From: Methyloversatilis sp.
GTDB lineage: Bacteria; Pseudomonadota; Gammaproteobacteria; Burkholderiales; Rhodocyclaceae
Reading direction: 5' to 3'
Length of the DNA: 35,097 bases
Assembly (NCBI RefSeq): GCF_030696805.1
Contig: NZ_JAUYRO010000009.1
Coordinates: 1-35,097, forward strand
Shown: piece by piece, positions 8,501 through 17,264 of the stretch
Layout: each line of letters opens with the position of its first letter
How positions within the stretch are numbered: position 1 is the first letter of the stretch
Notes under the pieces: generated by a model
Told to the model about the DNA's origin: nothing
Seen by the model: the letters and a program-made list of their open reading frames with translations, nothing else
Database searches by the model: none
Made by a program: the position numbers and the translations under genes

Positions 8501-11500
8501 GACGTCGGGCAGCGCGGCAGCCTAACGCTGGCGGGCGAGCGCTTGTTGAGTGTGGAGGGCGCGCTGCTGGCCCGCGGCGGGCGCATCGAACTGGAGCAAG
8601 TTTCGAGCATATCCGGACAGGCCTATGACGCGACGCGCAAGATCTACATCGGCGCCGATGCGCGACTGGATGTGTCAGGGGCGTTCCGCCGCGCACCGGA
8701 CCCCCTGTTCCGTACAGGTGAGGTGCTGTCGGGCGGGACGATTTCCATCGTGTCGGACCGAGGCTACGTCGTGGCGCAGCAAGGTGCGCGACTGATCGCT
8801 GACGGCGCCAGCGAAGCCGGGCTGCAGCTCTCGTCACTCGCCGACGGACGTCGGACACCGGTGACCGTAGATAGCGACGGCGGCGACATTAACGTGCGGG
8901 CACGAGAAGGCATTTTGTTCGACGCCACCGTGAGCGCTCGTGCCGGCGGAACGCAGGCACAAGGCGGCAGCTTCGCTGCGGACCTGTCCCGGGTCAGCGG
9001 CCAGTGGGAAGGCGCGGGTGACGTGATCAACGCAGCGCGCTCGCTGGAGTTGAGCCAAAACGCGGCAAGTTCCGATCCGGCAATTGCGGCAGGTAGCGCG
9101 CTCAGCAGCGACCGCTATCTGGCCACCGGAAGGCTGTCGGCCGACCGGTTGATGTCTGGCGGATTCTCCGAAGTGAAGCTCGGCACCGAAGGCAGCCTCG
9201 TTTTCGATGGTGCCGTCAATCTGGCCCTGTCCGGCGTGTTGTCGCTCGATGCGGCCTCTCTTGCCGCTGATGCTGGCGATGTGCGGCTATCCAGCTATCT
9301 GCTGCGGCTGAGTAATCTGCAGGATGGTTTCGCGGGCATCGTGGCTCCGACGTCCGCGCAGTCCCGCTTCAGCGGCAAGGCGCACTTCATTGACGTGAAG
9401 GGCGACGTGACCTTCCGCGATTTCGCACTGGTGACGCTCGACGGTGACCGCGATATTCGCTTTAGCGGCGTCGTGCAGGACGTGGACCTCAGTTCCCAGG
9501 TGACCGACAACCGGCTTGCCGGCAGTCTGGTGAGTGCGAATGACATGACACTCAGGGCGCAGCAGATCTATGCGACCACGCAGAGCGAATTCGCGGTCGA
9601 GCTGCGCAATACCAGCACCGGAACGCTGCGCATCGAGCAGAACGACGGTCCGGCCGGTGCAGTGCTGGCCGCCGCGGCCAAACTTGATCTCGTTGCGCCG
9701 CGCATCGTTCAAGCCGGCACTTTGCGCAGTCCTTTCGGTTCAATTTCTCTTACCAGCGCCCGCGTCGATCACGACGGGTTCCGCGGTACGCGGTCGGCCG
9801 TAGACGGTAGCGTCACGCTGACTGATGGCAGTGTGACGTCTGTTTCGGCCCAGGGAAGGACCGTGCTGTACGGCAGCACTTCGCAAGCCGGGCAGGTCTA
9901 TCAGTACGACATCGGAGGTCGTACCTTCACCATCGACCAGTTGCCACAACGGGCGGTCAATCTGTCAGGTGCATCGCTCGACGTTCAGGCGGGTGCACAG
10001 ATCGACCTATCGGCCGGAGGTGACCTGCAGTCAAGTGAATTCATCGTGGGACCGGGCGGCTCGAAGGACATTCTGCTCGCGTCCAGTTCGCCGGATACCT
10101 ATGCGGTGGTACCGGGGCTGGATGTGCCGGTGTCGCCCGAAGACGCGCAGACTGCCCTGGGCAGTGCGCAACCCCTGGCTGGCCAGTCGATCCGCCTCGA
10201 TGTGGCGGCGGGCGGACTGCCCGCCGGCACCTATCGACTTCTGCCGGCGCGTTTCGCTTTGCTCGCAGGTGGCTTTTTGGTCAAGCTTGACCGTGCTTCG
10301 CTGGATGCTCCGACGGATCGGGCGACTGGCGCGCCCGATGGAGTTGTCAGCGTGGGTGCCCGCCTGCTGAACGATTCGCTCGGCGGTGCGGATCAGCTGG
10401 TTTCGACCGCGTCGTCCCGCAGCTTCGCCGTCCAGATACTCGATGGTGCTCAGGTGCGCGCGCGTTCCGAATACCTCGAAACCCGAGCGTCGGAGTTTTT
10501 CGCCGATGCTGGCGGGCAGGGCAGCGGCGACGCCGGGCGCGTGTCGCTGGCGGCGACGCGCTCGATCGCTCTCGAGGGCCTGATCACCGCGTCACACATG
10601 GCGGATGGTCGAGGCGCACAGGTCGATATTTCCGCGACACGTCTGGAGGTGCTGGGCCAAGGTGAAGCCCAGCGCGACGCGACGGCCGTTCGAATCGATG
10701 TGGCTGCTCTGAATCGTCTCGGTGTAGAAAGCCTTCTGCTAGGCGGCTTGCGCGCTGAAAGCACCGACGCGACGTTGATCACCACCGGCGCGCAGAGCGT
10801 CCTGATCAGCACCGGTGGGCAGCAGCTCGAAGCGCCCGAGTTACTGGCGGTCGCCGCAGACACGCTGACGGTCGCTTCAGGCAGTCGATTGTCGGCCGGT
10901 GCATCAAGCGCAGCCGGGTCGGCGCCGACGCTGCGCATCTCTGGCGCCGGCGCAGCAGCTGACGGGGCGCTGCTCCGTTTGTCCGGCGGGGAACAGGCAC
11001 AGCTGCGACGCGACCAACCGCTGGGCGCCCGCGGCACATTGACGATCGAGAGTGGTGTCGAGGCGTCCGGTCGAAGCGTGATTCTCGATGGCACGCTCAA
11101 TACGCGGCTGAACGGTGAAGTCATGCTGGACGATACGTCCGGCCGCACGGCGCTGACCGTGGGGGCAACGCTGATCAGCCTGGGCGAAACGCCCGATGAT
11201 CTGGCGACCGGCATCGTGCTCAATGCTGAGCGTCTTGCCCAGTTGGGATCGCCTGCGCAACTGGAGCTGAAGAGCTACTCGACCGTCGATCTGTACGGCG
11301 ACGTATCGCCGGACTGGCAGGGCGTAACGGCGCTGGTCATCGACGCCCAGGGTCTGCGCGGCCTGTCCGGCGCGACCGGCGCGCCTGCGTCGGCGAGCCT
11401 GGCCGCGCAGTCGCTGACGCTTCGCAACAGCACCGGCACGTCAGCGTCGACACCCGGCGCGGCGGCGGCTGGATCCGCGCTTGAACTGAAGGTCGGTACG

Positions 11501-14500
11501 CTGAATCTGGGCGATACCGGCTCGAACACCTTCCTGACCTCCGGCTTTGCCCAAGTACGCGTCGAAGCGGGCGGCGATGTCGTGGCCAGCGGAGTCGGGC
11601 GGCATGAGTACGTCGCAGACCTGACGGTTGCCGCACCGCGCATCGTCGCCGACCAGGGTTCGAATCAGGCGGTCAGCGCAAGCGGCGACCTGCATTTGCT
11701 GGCCGGCAACCGAGCGGGCGCTGCGCCAGCCGAAGCGCCACTCGCCGGCAAACTGGCGCTTAGCGGCGATCGCGTGACAGTGGCGACCGAGGTGCTTGCT
11801 CCTTCGGGACGCCTCGATATCCGTGCGACCGGTGACGGCGCCAGCGACGGCGTGACGCTCACCGATGCGGCGCGCGTGTCGACAGCCGGATCGGTGCGTG
11901 CCCTGGGCGGTGCTACCTACGCAGTGTCGGCAGGCGAAGTGGTGCTGGCATCGAAGCGCGGCGACGTGATAATGGAAGCAGGTTCGGTGGTGGACGTATC
12001 TGCCGTAGGCGGTGGTGACGCAGGGCGGGTGCGCCTGATCGCCGATGCCGGTGAGGTTTCGGTGGCGGGTACGTTGAGGGGCAGCGCCGCCACTCAAACA
12101 TCAATGGCGCCCGCGAAGCAGGGTCGCATCGATATCCGTGCATCGGAATTCGGTGACAGGTCAGCCAGTCTGGCGGGCTGGCTTGCAGCGACCGGTGAAT
12201 TCGCCGAGTCGCTGAGCCTGGCCGTGGCGAGCGGAGACTTCAACCTTGCATCGGGCACCCGCGTGAGCGCCCGCCATATCGAACTGCTGACCAACGACGG
12301 TTCGATCCGGTTGGCGGACCAGACTGCTGCCGATACCGTGGGCGTGGTGCTTGATGCTTCCGGCCCGAGCGGTGGCAGCATCCGCCTGTTTGCGGACACC
12401 GGTTCTCGCGCCGGCAGCGGCGCCGTGTATATCGGTCGCGGCGCGGTACTCGATGTCAGTGCGGAGCGCGTCGCGCTGGGCGCAAACGGCGCACAGATCG
12501 ATGATGCATCGGTCCGCGTCGGGGCTGACGCCGGTCGTATTGAAATCGGCGTATCGGAAAATTCGGGAGCGACATCGACGGCACGCATCGAAGTTGCCGA
12601 GGGCGCGCAGTTCGACCTCAGGGCGGCCTCGCGCTACGCCTCGGACGGCTCGTTGCTGCTTCGTGCGCCACGTACTATCGACGACACCGCAACACGGATC
12701 GCGGCATTCGACGGTGCAGTGCTGACGCATGCGAACGACAAGGCAGAGGGCGTCAAGGCGGCCGCGGTCACCATTGAAGGCGTGCGTCGCTACAACATTT
12801 CCGATATCAACCTGGCCACGATCGCGGCGACCAGCTCTCCCGTATTCCTGTCTTCACGGACCTTCACTTCAAGTGCAGCGGCGCAGCTTGCAGCTCTTGG
12901 GCTCGACAACCAGTCGTTCACGGCTTCCGTTCTGGCCGGTGTCGAGGTGCTGGCGCCGGGCGATATCGTGCTGAGTCAGGATCTGAATCTACGCACCGCG
13001 TCACAAGCCGGCGTTCTCGGTACGTTGACGCTGCGCGCTGCCGGTGACATCCGGCTGAACGCCAGTCTCAGCGACGGCTTCAGCACCGCAACGACCGCCG
13101 GTTTGCTGGCCAATGGCGAAAGCTGGAACTACCGTCTGGTGGCCGGCGCGGATGCCGCGGCCGCTGATCCGCTGTCGATTGCCGCGACGACGCCCGAAAG
13201 CAGCGGGAACTTGATCCTGTCAGCAGCGCGTTTCGTGCGAACCGGTACCGGCAGCATCGACATCGCGACGGCGGGTGACGTGCGACTGGCCGATCGTGCG
13301 GTGATCTATACCGCCGGTCGCGCCGATACGCCCGGCGCAGAGTTCCAGTTCTCTTCGAACATCAACGTGTCGGGCAGCAGCCGGCAGGCTGAGTACGGCT
13401 ACGGTGGCGGCGACATCCGGATCGCCGCCAGCGGGGACATCCAGGCGACAGGCACCAGTCAGCTCGTCAATCAGTGGCTTTTCCGGTCGGGGCGCGCCGA
13501 TAACGGCGTGATATTCGGCAGTTCGACCACTGCGTCCGGTGCGCGCCGGAACCCGACCTGGTGGGTGCGCTACGACCAGTTCCAGCAGGGTATCGGTACG
13601 CTGGGCGGTGGCGACCTTGATGTCGAGGCGGGCGGCAACGTGACTAACCTGGGTCTCGTGGCTGCGACTAACGGACGCCTGTTCGGTGCCGCCGGCAGTG
13701 TGGCGGATCCGGCTAACCTGAAAGTTCAGGGCGGGGGCAACATCGACCTCCGCGTGGCGGGTGATCTTCTGGGCGGCGTGCTTTACACGGGCCGGGGCGA
13801 TCTTGACGTAGCGGTTCAGGGAGGAATCGGTGCCGCATTGCGTGCCGACGGTGCGTCGGTGTCGCCGTTCATTGCGCTCGGTGAAGGTAACGCGAATCTT
13901 GCGGCGCTCGGCAGCATCAGCGTGCAGGGCATCGGCAATCCGACCTTGATGGACCAGCCCGCAAGCGGCTTTGCGGGTGACCGCGCGAACCGCTTCTCGA
14001 CCTACGCTCGGAACAGTGCGTTCGAAGCCATGTCGCTCGGCGGTGGTGTGACCCTGCGCGCAACGACGCAGTCGGACGCTGCTGGCGGTGGCAACCTGTA
14101 CGGCTTCGTGTCGCTCGGAACCGAAGAGCGCGTGCTGCCGCCAACGTTGCGCCTGCTCGCATTTGGAGGGGAGCTCGCCGTGGGTGGCACCACGCGACCG
14201 GATGGCGACAGGCTGGTACTGCTGCCGTCGGCGGGTGCGGATCTTCAATTGGCGGCGCGCGATGACCTGAAACTGTTCCTTACGCTGTACATGTCGGACA
14301 TCTCGCCAGACTTGCTACCGACAGCCGCACGACCGCTGGCCAGTCTCAGTACTGCAACCGCTGGCGTATGGCAGAACCTGACCGACATCGCCAAACAGGG
14401 CGCCGACGCACACGACCCCGTGCTGCTCGCCGCGCGCTCGTCGGTTCCTGTCGTGGTCTCGTCGGCCCGTGGCAGCATCTACGGCCCCGGGGTACCGGGC

Positions 14501-16075
14501 GTCACGTCCGACAGCGCGACGGCAACGGTATCGAACGCACTGATCCTGCCCAAGGCGGTCAGCATCAGTGCTGGTCGGAACATCGACAACATCGCGCTGC
14601 GTGTCCAGCACAGCCGGCCGGGCGACGTCAGCCAGATCACTGCGGGCGGCGATATCAGCTTGCGCACTGTCGCCGGCGAAGCCACGCAGGGCGTGATCAT
14701 CGGTGGCGAAGGCCGCGTGCAGATCATTGCCGGAGGCGATCTTGAACTCGGCAATTCGTTCGGCGTCGTGACGCAGGGCAACGCCGGAAATCCGTATCTT
14801 CCGGAGCGCGGCGCGGCAATCGACATCCAGGTCGGCAGTACCTTTGCGGACCTCGAGGCCGCCATGGTGCTGCTTCGGGACGGCGCGGCCATCTTCGACA
14901 GCACGCTTTTAGCGGCATTGAATGGCAAGGGTGGTGGCTATTCCAGTATCGAGGAGGCGCTCGACGCAAACCCCGAACTCGCTGCACTCCGGACACGCGA
15001 GCGCGCAGACATCGATGCGCGACTCGCTGTTCTTGACCAGCGACTGGCTGAAGTCGTCCGTCAGCGCTACAACCGGCCCGACCTTTCTGACGATGCGGCA
15101 CTCGCCTTGATTGCCGTGCAGACGGAAACCGAACGCACCGCTATCTACGCGGATGCCCGGCCGGCTGCGCTGTCGGCCCTGAACGCAGGCATCCGCTTCG
15201 GCGGCCGACTTGGTGACCGGCTGGGCGCAGGGAAGGAAGGATTCGCGCCGCTGTATGCACTGAATGAGGCACTCTTTCCGACGTCGTCGGAGGGCTCGGT
15301 CAACCTGTTCGCCAGTCAGCTTCGAACCGAACAGGGTGGGGACATCAACATCCTCGCGCCCGGCGGCGGGGTCAATGTCGGGGTGCCGGGCGGCAGCACA
15401 GATCCGACGAGGGTATCGCAGCAGGGCATATTCGCCATCGGCCGGGGCGAGATCAACGCTTTCATTTCGAACGACTTCCAGGTCGGGCCTTCGCGTGTAT
15501 TTACGTTGGGTGGGGATGACATCCAGATCACTTCGCTGTTCGGCGACGTGGATGCAGGCAAGGGAGCAAAAACGGCAGTTGCGACACCACCGCCACAGGT
15601 AAAGGTGCGTGGTGACACGATCGTGCTCGATATCTCGAACTCGGTATCCGGATCGGGTATCGCGACGCTGAAAGGTTCGCCGGACACTCGTGATGCAACA
15701 GTTCGACTGACCGCGCCGAACGGCGCAGTCAATGCAGGTGATGCGGGCGTTCGCGCGTCCGGCAACGTGGAAATCGCCGCACAGGTTGTGATCGGACTGA
15801 ACAACATCAGTGCTGGCGGCAGCGTATCCGGTTCTTCCACCGTTTCAAGCTCGGCACCGACATTTGCAGCGCCGAGCACGAACACCGGAAACGAATCGCG
15901 CAATGTCAGCGATCGGGGCGTCACCGCCGCCGATGGTGCAGGTAGTGCGGACCGCTCGTCGAGTTCCATCCTGACTGTCGAACTCGTCGGTCTGGGCGAA
16001 GAGCCGACGGCCTCCGGTTGCGATGACGACAGCAAGGACGAAGACTGCAAGGAACGCGCGACGCGCGCCAACTGA
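5579..16075 (+). CDS. Giant TpsA exoprotein, filamentous haemagglutinin family
   Basis: This 3498-residue protein is the likely cargo of the upstream transporter. The N-terminus MNRDIFRLVFNTSLGMQVPA is an extended signal peptide region, followed by a signal peptide ending near residue 54. The TPS (haemagglutination-activity) domain follows, with its signature GNLNANGQVFLFNQAGILF at about 135-153. Most of the rest is Gly/Ser/Ala/Asp-rich and fits a right-handed beta-helix, with recurring (I/L)DVS motifs. A short helical, charged stretch lies at about 3118-3206. The segment after about 3235 resembles the C-terminal domain of haemagglutinin-family outer-membrane proteins (DUF3739 type). The only cysteines I see are C3481 and C3490, near the end. 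AAGGGG at 5566-5571 supports the start. There is no VENN motif, toxin domain or immunity gene, so a surface adhesin or matrix fibre is more likely than a contact-dependent toxin. Confidence 0.95.
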   Translation: MNRDIFRLVFNTSLGMQVPASEHARRSNRAAGGRALRRMVALLAGAFGPLAMAAAPLPQVSDVNAFVGRGAANMPVLSADGRTLTVQQTSGAATVLNWANFDIASGHTVNFVQPDVTSRVVNLVDSNGPRSEIFGNLNANGQVFLFNQAGILFGPGAMVDVGGLVASTLKMNETLIDRALSSTLQQGQAAFSEHVITDPVTGQLVPTGAIDIGEGARIMVGANGRVLFAAPDIRNAGTVVAPQGQVLFAAGKSVYLTDTTDARLRGIVVEVDGGGQITNEQAGQLLAQRGNITLAGLNVSQQGSVRTSSTVTLNGSIIIDANSRTEGRGDVRLGGASVTAVDVEAGGATVRDDVTFQKSFITVEGRRVILEDAQAGEAGAHVLAHGGDISLSAQSGVDYSIRSIADATSRIYLGKGSVIDVSGLRNVEAATQRHIVQVELRGDEFKDAPLQRSLGEDGLPNQPLYGTRIWVDLRDGIEPGDGRQPFADVSAYVPSIQRTVQEKSTTSGNISLRSEGDLIANAESRLDVSGGSVLNSGGVTQYTLLQTAQGNWIRASTAAADQRYIASQNRTQAEAAYVEGKDAGTLTVQAHGLALDGRIDGQVVQGTRQRDVVDRPLGGRLVIGANSELSFLTPDVLLSHVRPDRSWSESSATPQSLWLSSDLFGVRGFSRLQLYSGGQVTVQGNTVTLQPGGSFEVVAREIDVLTDVRTAGGSIALTTAQVPNDAFALDPARHDIRVANGVTISTAGNWVNDLRSPPLVGNASAIASNGGDIVLRSVSDLLLGSASVIDVSAGGSVSTSGRTAFGDAGSIALSTGRLGLVELNTQSSRLVLGGQLRGYGVSDAAGLRSGGQGEGGTLSLSTSSLRIGSGLVQASTSSNGRLALDDSFLSQGGFSSFDLTGVDGVVVERGSSITPQVAVIDLGLNARSLTTRNDLRDSAALAVPAPEVATPFQLELRASNRFAGDLLVERDALIDVGQRGSLTLAGERLLSVEGALLARGGRIELEQVSSISGQAYDATRKIYIGADARLDVSGAFRRAPDPLFRTGEVLSGGTISIVSDRGYVVAQQGARLIADGASEAGLQLSSLADGRRTPVTVDSDGGDINVRAREGILFDATVSARAGGTQAQGGSFAADLSRVSGQWEGAGDVINAARSLELSQNAASSDPAIAAGSALSSDRYLATGRLSADRLMSGGFSEVKLGTEGSLVFDGAVNLALSGVLSLDAASLAADAGDVRLSSYLLRLSNLQDGFAGIVAPTSAQSRFSGKAHFIDVKGDVTFRDFALVTLDGDRDIRFSGVVQDVDLSSQVTDNRLAGSLVSANDMTLRAQQIYATTQSEFAVELRNTSTGTLRIEQNDGPAGAVLAAAAKLDLVAPRIVQAGTLRSPFGSISLTSARVDHDGFRGTRSAVDGSVTLTDGSVTSVSAQGRTVLYGSTSQAGQVYQYDIGGRTFTIDQLPQRAVNLSGASLDVQAGAQIDLSAGGDLQSSEFIVGPGGSKDILLASSSPDTYAVVPGLDVPVSPEDAQTALGSAQPLAGQSIRLDVAAGGLPAGTYRLLPARFALLAGGFLVKLDRASLDAPTDRATGAPDGVVSVGARLLNDSLGGADQLVSTASSRSFAVQILDGAQVRARSEYLETRASEFFADAGGQGSGDAGRVSLAATRSIALEGLITASHMADGRGAQVDISATRLEVLGQGEAQRDATAVRIDVAALNRLGVESLLLGGLRAESTDATLITTGAQSVLISTGGQQLEAPELLAVAADTLTVASGSRLSAGASSAAGSAPTLRISGAGAAADGALLRLSGGEQAQLRRDQPLGARGTLTIESGVEASGRSVILDGTLNTRLNGEVMLDDTSGRTALTVGATLISLGETPDDLATGIVLNAERLAQLGSPAQLELKSYSTVDLYGDVSPDWQGVTALVIDAQGLRGLSGATGAPASASLAAQSLTLRNSTGTSASTPGAAAAGSALELKVGTLNLGDTGSNTFLTSGFAQVRVEAGGDVVASGVGRHEYVADLTVAAPRIVADQGSNQAVSASGDLHLLAGNRAGAAPAEAPLAGKLALSGDRVTVATEVLAPSGRLDIRATGDGASDGVTLTDAARVSTAGSVRALGGATYAVSAGEVVLASKRGDVIMEAGSVVDVSAVGGGDAGRVRLIADAGEVSVAGTLRGSAATQTSMAPAKQGRIDIRASEFGDRSASLAGWLAATGEFAESLSLAVASGDFNLASGTRVSARHIELLTNDGSIRLADQTAADTVGVVLDASGPSGGSIRLFADTGSRAGSGAVYIGRGAVLDVSAERVALGANGAQIDDASVRVGADAGRIEIGVSENSGATSTARIEVAEGAQFDLRAASRYASDGSLLLRAPRTIDDTATRIAAFDGAVLTHANDKAEGVKAAAVTIEGVRRYNISDINLATIAATSSPVFLSSRTFTSSAAAQLAALGLDNQSFTASVLAGVEVLAPGDIVLSQDLNLRTASQAGVLGTLTLRAAGDIRLNASLSDGFSTATTAGLLANGESWNYRLVAGADAAAADPLSIAATTPESSGNLILSAARFVRTGTGSIDIATAGDVRLADRAVIYTAGRADTPGAEFQFSSNINVSGSSRQAEYGYGGGDIRIAASGDIQATGTSQLVNQWLFRSGRADNGVIFGSSTTASGARRNPTWWVRYDQFQQGIGTLGGGDLDVEAGGNVTNLGLVAATNGRLFGAAGSVADPANLKVQGGGNIDLRVAGDLLGGVLYTGRGDLDVAVQGGIGAALRADGASVSPFIALGEGNANLAALGSISVQGIGNPTLMDQPASGFAGDRANRFSTYARNSAFEAMSLGGGVTLRATTQSDAAGGGNLYGFVSLGTEERVLPPTLRLLAFGGELAVGGTTRPDGDRLVLLPSAGADLQLAARDDLKLFLTLYMSDISPDLLPTAARPLASLSTATAGVWQNLTDIAKQGADAHDPVLLAARSSVPVVVSSARGSIYGPGVPGVTSDSATATVSNALILPKAVSISAGRNIDNIALRVQHSRPGDVSQITAGGDISLRTVAGEATQGVIIGGEGRVQIIAGGDLELGNSFGVVTQGNAGNPYLPERGAAIDIQVGSTFADLEAAMVLLRDGAAIFDSTLLAALNGKGGGYSSIEEALDANPELAALRTRERADIDARLAVLDQRLAEVVRQRYNRPDLSDDAALALIAVQTETERTAIYADARPAALSALNAGIRFGGRLGDRLGAGKEGFAPLYALNEALFPTSSEGSVNLFASQLRTEQGGDINILAPGGGVNVGVPGGSTDPTRVSQQGIFAIGRGEINAFISNDFQVGPSRVFTLGGDDIQITSLFGDVDAGKGAKTAVATPPPQVKVRGDTIVLDISNSVSGSGIATLKGSPDTRDATVRLTAPNGAVNAGDAGVRASGNVEIAAQVVIGLNNISAGGSVSGSSTVSSSAPTFAAPSTNTGNESRNVSDRGVTAADGAGSADRSSSSILTVELVGLGEEPTASGCDDDSKDEDCKERATRAN

Positions 16076-16140
16076 GCGAACGGTGGCGCTACTTACTGCG
16101 AGGGCGGCAGGCGGGAAGGCGCCGCTGCGCAGGGGTCGGT

Positions 16141-16332
16141 GTTGGGCATCGCTGCGCTCACCCCAACCTACGGGCTGATCACGCGGCTTAACTCGTGGGT
16201 TGGGGACGGGCTGATCACGTGGCGTCCCTCGTGGGTTGGGGACAGGCTGATCACGTGGCGCCACTCGTGGGTTGGGGTGGGTTGATCACGTGGCTTCACT
16301 CGTAGGTTGGGGTGAGCGCAGCGATGCCCAAC
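16141..16332. repeat. 32-bp perfect inverted repeat enclosing 36-bp tandem repeats
   Basis: The 32-base arm at 16141-16172 (GTTGGGCATCGCTGCGCTCA, then CCCCAACCTACG) is the exact reverse complement of 16301-16332. Between the arms are about four tandem units starting near 16172, 16208, 16244 and 16279, each with the core CTGATCACG(C/T)GGC and CTCGTGGGTTGGGG. The last part of every unit is a near copy of the inner end of the right arm (CTCGTAGGTTGGGG), so the array seems to have grown from the arm. GTAGGTTGGGGTGAGCGCAGCGA-type palindromes are a known dispersed intergenic repeat in several proteobacteria. The right arm ends 10 bases from the stop codon of the leftward regulator gene, so in RNA it could serve as a 3' structure for both neighbours. 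Confidence 0.88.
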
Positions 16333-16341
16333 AGCAGCGCG

Positions 16342-17262
16342 TCACCCCGCCTCGGTAGCCGCCGCGCGGAGTTTTCCGAGCGGCGCCAGGTCGTAACCGC
16401 CCAACCGGGCCGCGAGATCGGTGCTTTCCGCGCCGGCAAGTTCGGCCAGCAACTGCTGCAGCAAGGCCCGGAAGTACAGCGTGCGCGGCATGACGAGGTC
16501 GAGCGCCTCGGTGCCGAGCGACAGGAAGGGCAGGCCGAATTCACCGGCGGCGGCACGCGTGCCGGGTGCGCAGTCGCCGGTACCGCTGGCTACCATGAAA
16601 GCGGCTTCGCGTTCGGTGGCGGCGGACTGCGTCAGCGCAGGCAGCTCAAGGCCGGCGACGGTACAGGCCTGCACGAAGAAGTGCTGCGATCCGGCGCCGC
16701 TGCCGCGCTGGATTATTTTCGGCTGGCGGGCCAGCAGGTCGGCGAGCGTGGCGACCGGAGCGGTCTCGCGCGACAGCATCACACCCTGTTCGCGCAGCGC
16801 GAGCTGCACCATGACCCAGCCGGAACTGCCGGTGTATTCGCGCAGCAGCAGCGCATGCCGGCGCGTCGCGTGCTGGGCGTCGCCCCAGTGGATCGGGCAG
16901 GCATTGGCGCGCCGCTGGGCGAGCAGCGCCAGCCCCTTGCGCGTGCCGCACGGGCCGTAGGCGATCAGCGTGCCGTCGTCGGCGCGCTGGGCCAGCCGCG
17001 CGATGCTGTGCGCCAGCCAGGGGTCGTCGCTGCCGGCGATCAGCAGGCGGTCGGCCAGCACGCCGCCGTGTGTCGATTCGAGCAGCCAGTCGTCGAGCAG
17101 CGCACGCGGGAACAGCCACTTTCCGGTCACCTTGGTGGCCGGAATGCCGCCCTCCTGGATCATCGCGTACAGCGTCTTCTCATTCAGGTGCAGATAGGCG
17201 GCCGCTTCGCGCGCCGTGAGATAGGGCGAGGCCTCGCCCGGCTGATCGTCGGCGGCCGGCAC
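16342..17262 (-). CDS. HTH regulator with substrate-binding-like (PBP_like) domain
   Basis: A 306-residue protein with two parts. Residues about 12-60 form an excisionase/MerR-type winged helix-turn-helix (YLTAREAAAYLHLNEKTLYA). Residues about 65-306 resemble the periplasmic-binding-protein-like domain (PBP_like, PF12727 type) found in molybdate- and Moco-linked regulators, with the loop RGSGAGSQHFF. It starts with GTG two bases after the moeA stop, so it is the last gene of the moaA-fdhD-mobA-moeA operon. That context suggests it senses molybdate or a cofactor intermediate and controls the Moco or formate dehydrogenase genes; this is inference. It lacks a signal peptide and should be cytoplasmic. 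Confidence 0.85.
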   Translation of the reverse strand: MPAADDQPGEASPYLTAREAAAYLHLNEKTLYAMIQEGGIPATKVTGKWLFPRALLDDWLLESTHGGVLADRLLIAGSDDPWLAHSIARLAQRADDGTLIAYGPCGTRKGLALLAQRRANACPIHWGDAQHATRRHALLLREYTGSSGWVMVQLALREQGVMLSRETAPVATLADLLARQPKIIQRGSGAGSQHFFVQACTVAGLELPALTQSAATEREAAFMVASGTGDCAPGTRAAAGEFGLPFLSLGTEALDLVMPRTLYFRALLQQLLAELAGAESTDLAARLGGYDLAPLGKLRAAATEAG

Positions 17263-17264
17263 CG

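Noticed and set aside
5579-16075. Contact-dependent inhibition toxin (CdiA)
   Set aside because: No VENN motif, no C-terminal toxin domain, and no small immunity gene downstream; the end is a DUF3739-like tail.
16172-16314. Possible CRISPR array
   Set aside because: The units are contiguous with no unique spacers and are framed by an inverted repeat; no cas gene is near.
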